The notes below the pieces were generated by a model. The model was not told the origin of the DNA, ran no database searches, and saw nothing but the letters and a program-made list of their open reading frames with translations. A stretch of DNA of 16,308 nucleotides, taken from positions 1 through 16,308 of the forward strand of contig JBOGED010000469.1 in assembly GCA_050743625.1 (NCBI GenBank). The letters run 5' to 3'. Position numbers and translations under genes: made by a program. This stretch comes from JBOGED01 sp050743625 (lineage in GTDB: Bacteria; Actinomycetota; Nitriliruptoria; Euzebyales; Egibacteraceae). Below, piece after piece: positions 13,484-16,308 of the stretch (position 1 is the first letter of the stretch; the number at the start of each line of letters is the position of its first letter).

Positions 13484-14013
13484 ACTGGGCATAGCCGATG
13501 AGCTCAAGGAATGACCTCCGGACGAGGGTGCCGCCTGCGCGGTGGGCGCAGGTGTACATTCGGTACCTGAAGGTGAGGATTATTAGGGTACGAGTGCTGA
13601 CCGGCCAGCACTTGGATGAGAAAATCCGTCGGGTTCGCGGGCGCCGGGGAAGGCACCTCCGCCCTCGCGGGCACTTCGGCGCATGGATCTCCAGACAGGC
13701 CCGTGTCGTTCGCGCTCAGGCCCGTCATCGGGCGCGCCTGCTCTGGGCACCGTTGGCCGCCAGCGCGATCAGGAATCCCGTGCGGCGGGGCTCCCGGCGA
13801 GTGCGGCACGCGCTGGACGCACGCGTGATCGCGGTAAAGCGCCACTACCAGTACAGGGGGGCGCGCGCTGTCCCGCCGGCGCGGACGCCTTGGCCGCGTC
13901 GTGATCTGGCTCCCCGGGTCCCGACGCGTCGACCGCGGCGAGGCCCTCCTCCCCAGCTCCTGCTGGGGGCCCTGCGGAAGGCCCGGCCACCAGTCCCGCG
14001 AGGGCGCGCCGCG

Positions 14014-16308
14014 ATGTTCGCCAGCGCCAGGGTCAACGCTTCCCCGTCCTCGCTCTCGCCATCGCTCGCCAAGCGGGCGATCAGCCTCGCCACGGCCGGC
14101 GTCGCCGGCATACTGGTGTTCTTCCTGTTCACGACCGGCCTCTTCCTCCCTGCGGTCGCCCAGACCGCGAGCCGATCACTCAGCTTGGGCATCACTGGAT
14201 CGGAGCAGGCGGCGCTGTCGAACCTCTCCCAGCGCTCCGTCGTGTTGGCGAGCGACGGCACAGTCATCGCGGTGCTCCACGACGAGATCGACCGTAAGGT
14301 GGTGCCGCTCGCCACCGTTCCCGAACACGTCCGGCAGGCGGTGCTGACGGCTGAGGACCGGAAGTTCTGGGAGCACCACGGGTTCGACATCGAGGCGATC
14401 GGCCGCGCGCTGATGGCGAACTTCGAAGCCGGGGGCATCACGCAAGGCGGTTCGACGATTACGCAGCAGATCGCGAAGAGCGAGGTCGGCAATGAGCAGT
14501 CGTTGGAGCGGAAGCTGAACGAGCTCGCCTACGCCGTCGCCCTGGAACGGGAGTACAGCAAGGAGCAGTTGCTGGAGCGCTACCTGAACCAGGTCTACTT
14601 CGGCTGGGGCGCGTATGGCATCGCCGCCGCGGCTGAGCAGTACTTCGACCAGCCGGATCCCACGCAACTTCGAGTCGAGCAGGGGGCACTGCTCGCGGGG
14701 CTCATCCGCTCGCCTGGCGCGCTGGATCCGCGACGGCATCCCGAAGAGGCGCTCGCGCGACGGAATCAAGTGCTCGCCGACATGGCGCGGACTGGTCACC
14801 TGGATTCGCGCCTGGCCGACTTCCTGGCCTCCACGCCGCTCGGCGTCGTCCCGCCCTCCAGTGACGCGCCGCTCGATCCCTACCTGGCGGCCGCCGTGCA
14901 ACAGGAGTTCCTCGCGAATCCGGTATTCGGGCCAGATCGTGAGGCACGGGTCAATCTCTTGTTGGGCGGGGGCTTGAGGATCGAGACCTCGCTCGATCCC
15001 CGGCTTCAGGAGATTGCCCGTGAGGTGGTGAGCGACGCCTTGCCGGGTCAGCGCGGTCCAACCGCGGCGATCGCCTCCGTCGACCCACGCGACGGCCGGA
15101 TCCTCGCGATCTACGGCGGCACCGACTTCGAGCAGGAGCAGTTCAACCTCGCCACGCAGGGACGGAGGCAACCAGGATCGGCGTTCAAGCCGTTCGTCCT
15201 GGCGACCGCGATGCAGCAGGGTCTCCCGTTGAGGCTGACCCTCGACGGGGACAGCGGTCTGAGAATCACCGGCGCCGGCTCTCCTGAGTGGGCCGAGAAG
15301 GGCGTGACGAACTTTGGCGGCGCCGACTACGGGCGCGTCGACCTGCGCACCGCTCTGGTCAACAGCGTCAACACCGCGTTCGCCCAGCTCATCATGATCG
15401 TGGGAACCCCGCAGGTGCTCGATCTCGCCGGCGGGATGGGCATCGACGTCGGATCCGCGACGGCCGGCTTGCAGAACCCCTCGATCGCGTTGGGTGGCCT
15501 CGCGCGCGGCGTGACGCCACTCGAGATGGCCTCGGCCTACGGGACGTTCGCGAACGGCGGGAGCCACGTGCCCGCCTCGCTGATCAACCGGGTCGTCGGA
15601 CCGGACGGGACCGTGCTCTTCGAGCGCGCGCCACAGCCGCAACAGATCCTCGACCCCCACGTGAACGCGGCGATGGTCAGCGTGATGCGGGATGTCGTAG
15701 CTGGTGGCACGGGGAGCCGAGCTCGGCTGAGTGGGTGGGCAGCCGCGGGCAAGACTGGCACGACTCAGCGAAATGCGGACGCCTGGTTCGTCGGCTATGT
15801 CCCAGTGATGTCCACGGCCGTGTGGATGGGCCATCCCGATGGACAGATCCCGATGGGTGGTGGCAGCAGCAGCTCGTTCTCGGCGGGGATCTGGCGCGCC
15901 TTCATGAGCCGCGCGCTGGAAGGCCTCCAGCCGGTGCCATTCCCGAACGTCGCACCCGGTGAGCGCCACGTGCCAGGCCTCGGCCCGGTTGCCGTTCCGG
16001 ACGTCGTCGGCATGAGCGAGACCGACGCGCTGCGCACCCTCGCCCAAGCCAAGCTCGTGGGCGAGGCACGCCCCGTTGGATCAGACGCCCGCCCGGGCAC
16101 GGTCATCGGCCAACGGCCACGTCCGGGCTCGACGGCTGAGGTAGGCGAGGGCATCGTCATCAGCGTGGCCATCGAGGAGGTCGACGAGTCCGAGTCGGAG
16201 TCCGAAGGACAGGGGCGAGGGGGTCGGGGTGGTCGCGGCGAGGATGCCGACTCGGGCGACGGCCAGGGCGACGACTTCTCCAGCCTCCCTGACATCGCTG
16301 CTCAGGTG
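14014..16308 (+). CDS. Class A penicillin-binding protein with PASTA domain (3' end cut by window)
   Basis: A bifunctional peptidoglycan synthase, 765 codons visible with no stop before the edge. From ATG 14014: cytoplasmic tail, one transmembrane helix (about 26-48), then a GT51 glycosyltransferase domain with AEDRKFWEHHG (catalytic Glu114), GGSTITQQIAKSE (146-157) and ERYLNQVYFGWGAYGI (188-203). The transpeptidase domain follows with the PGSAFKPF serine motif (Ser389, Lys392), SVN (451-453) and KTGTT (580-584). A PASTA domain (about 660-720, VPDVVGMSETDALRTL ... VISVAIEE) is followed by an acidic Ser/Glu and Gly/Arg-rich tail. It polymerises and cross-links glycan at the outer face of the membrane; PASTA domains bind muropeptides or assist localisation. 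It is PonA-like, but the paralogue is not determined, so no symbol is given. GAGGG lies 9 nt before ATG 14014, but the frame stays open to ATG 13498, with GTG 13594 among the other candidates. Confidence 0.94.
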   Translation, partial: MFASARVNASPSSLSPSLAKRAISLATAGVAGILVFFLFTTGLFLPAVAQTASRSLSLGITGSEQAALSNLSQRSVVLASDGTVIAVLHDEIDRKVVPLATVPEHVRQAVLTAEDRKFWEHHGFDIEAIGRALMANFEAGGITQGGSTITQQIAKSEVGNEQSLERKLNELAYAVALEREYSKEQLLERYLNQVYFGWGAYGIAAAAEQYFDQPDPTQLRVEQGALLAGLIRSPGALDPRRHPEEALARRNQVLADMARTGHLDSRLADFLASTPLGVVPPSSDAPLDPYLAAAVQQEFLANPVFGPDREARVNLLLGGGLRIETSLDPRLQEIAREVVSDALPGQRGPTAAIASVDPRDGRILAIYGGTDFEQEQFNLATQGRRQPGSAFKPFVLATAMQQGLPLRLTLDGDSGLRITGAGSPEWAEKGVTNFGGADYGRVDLRTALVNSVNTAFAQLIMIVGTPQVLDLAGGMGIDVGSATAGLQNPSIALGGLARGVTPLEMASAYGTFANGGSHVPASLINRVVGPDGTVLFERAPQPQQILDPHVNAAMVSVMRDVVAGGTGSRARLSGWAAAGKTGTTQRNADAWFVGYVPVMSTAVWMGHPDGQIPMGGGSSSSFSAGIWRAFMSRALEGLQPVPFPNVAPGERHVPGLGPVAVPDVVGMSETDALRTLAQAKLVGEARPVGSDARPGTVIGQRPRPGSTAEVGEGIVISVAIEEVDESESESEGQGRGGRGGRGEDADSGDGQGDDFSSLPDIAAQV

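Larger units (their letters stand above)
13343..14013. other. Divergent region between pafBC and the PBP gene
   Basis: A stretch of about 670 bp without a firmly assigned gene. The left part holds the pafBC ribosome binding site and promoter signals. From ATG 13498 to 14013 the plus strand is open in the same frame as the penicillin-binding protein, with Arg/His-rich content, so it may be the N-terminus of that protein rather than intergenic DNA. An imperfect 18-bp palindrome, GTGCTGACCGGCCAGCAC, lies at 13594-13611, with 8 of 9 pairs matching. The minus-strand frames here look like shadows. Confidence 0.6.

Noticed and set aside
13504..13845. Minus-strand 113-codon frame in the divergent region
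   Set aside because: It would overlap the region read by the PBP frame, has no ribosome binding site that I can see, and shows no domain. Pro/His/Arg content suggests non-coding.
14176..16047. A 623-codon open frame on the minus strand
   Set aside because: It lies fully antisense to the PBP, whose catalytic motifs are all in the plus frame. The minus product has no recognisable domain and is a high-GC shadow.

Overview
This is a 16.3 kb stretch of high-GC chromosome that is most consistent with an Actinomycetota, probably a lineage outside the mycobacteria and corynebacteria. The main evidence is the minus-strand order pafBC - tatA - tatC - helY, which matches the actinobacterial block pafB-pafC-tatA-tatC-helY. 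Here pafB and pafC are fused into one reading frame. Two small genes sit between pafBC and tatA, and pafA is not visible next to it. Several genes start with GTG, and two appear to have leaderless promoters (a TANNNT box exactly 6 nt before the start codon).

Layout. (1) Positions 32-3536, plus strand: two consecutive polytopic membrane proteins of the GT-C glycosyltransferase / DUF2142 type, probably for surface glycan or lipid-linked sugar transfer. (2) Positions 3448-4840, minus strand: a membrane-anchored coiled-coil protein translationally coupled to a lipoprotein trypsin-like protease. The protease 3' end overlaps the second membrane protein convergently by 89 bp. (3) Positions 4963-5528, minus: a Phd/YefM-RelE type toxin-antitoxin pair with a 4-nt overlap. 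(4) Positions 5587-6510, minus: a diacylglycerol/sphingosine-kinase-fold protein whose signature motifs are degenerate. (5) Positions 6600-6643: a perfect 44-bp palindrome flanked by near-identical direct repeats. (6) Positions 6660-13342, minus: HelY-like Ski2 helicase, TatC, TatA, a small membrane protein, a zinc-ribbon protein and the fused PafBC DNA-damage regulator. (7) Positions 13343-14013: a roughly 670-bp divergent region carrying the pafBC promoter signals and an Arg-rich open frame continuous with the next gene. (8) From 14014 to the right edge, plus: a class A penicillin-binding protein with a C-terminal PASTA domain, cut off by the window.

The minus-strand block joins stress transcription (PafBC), twin-arginine export (TatAC) and RNA/DNA remodelling (HelY). 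No mobile element, CRISPR array, rRNA or tRNA was recognised. The less ordinary items are the long palindrome, the degenerate lipid-kinase-fold protein, the coiled-coil/protease pair, a possible PafBC-type recognition half-site upstream of pafBC itself, and the possible long basic N-terminus on the PBP. I did not find a clearly new multi-gene system.
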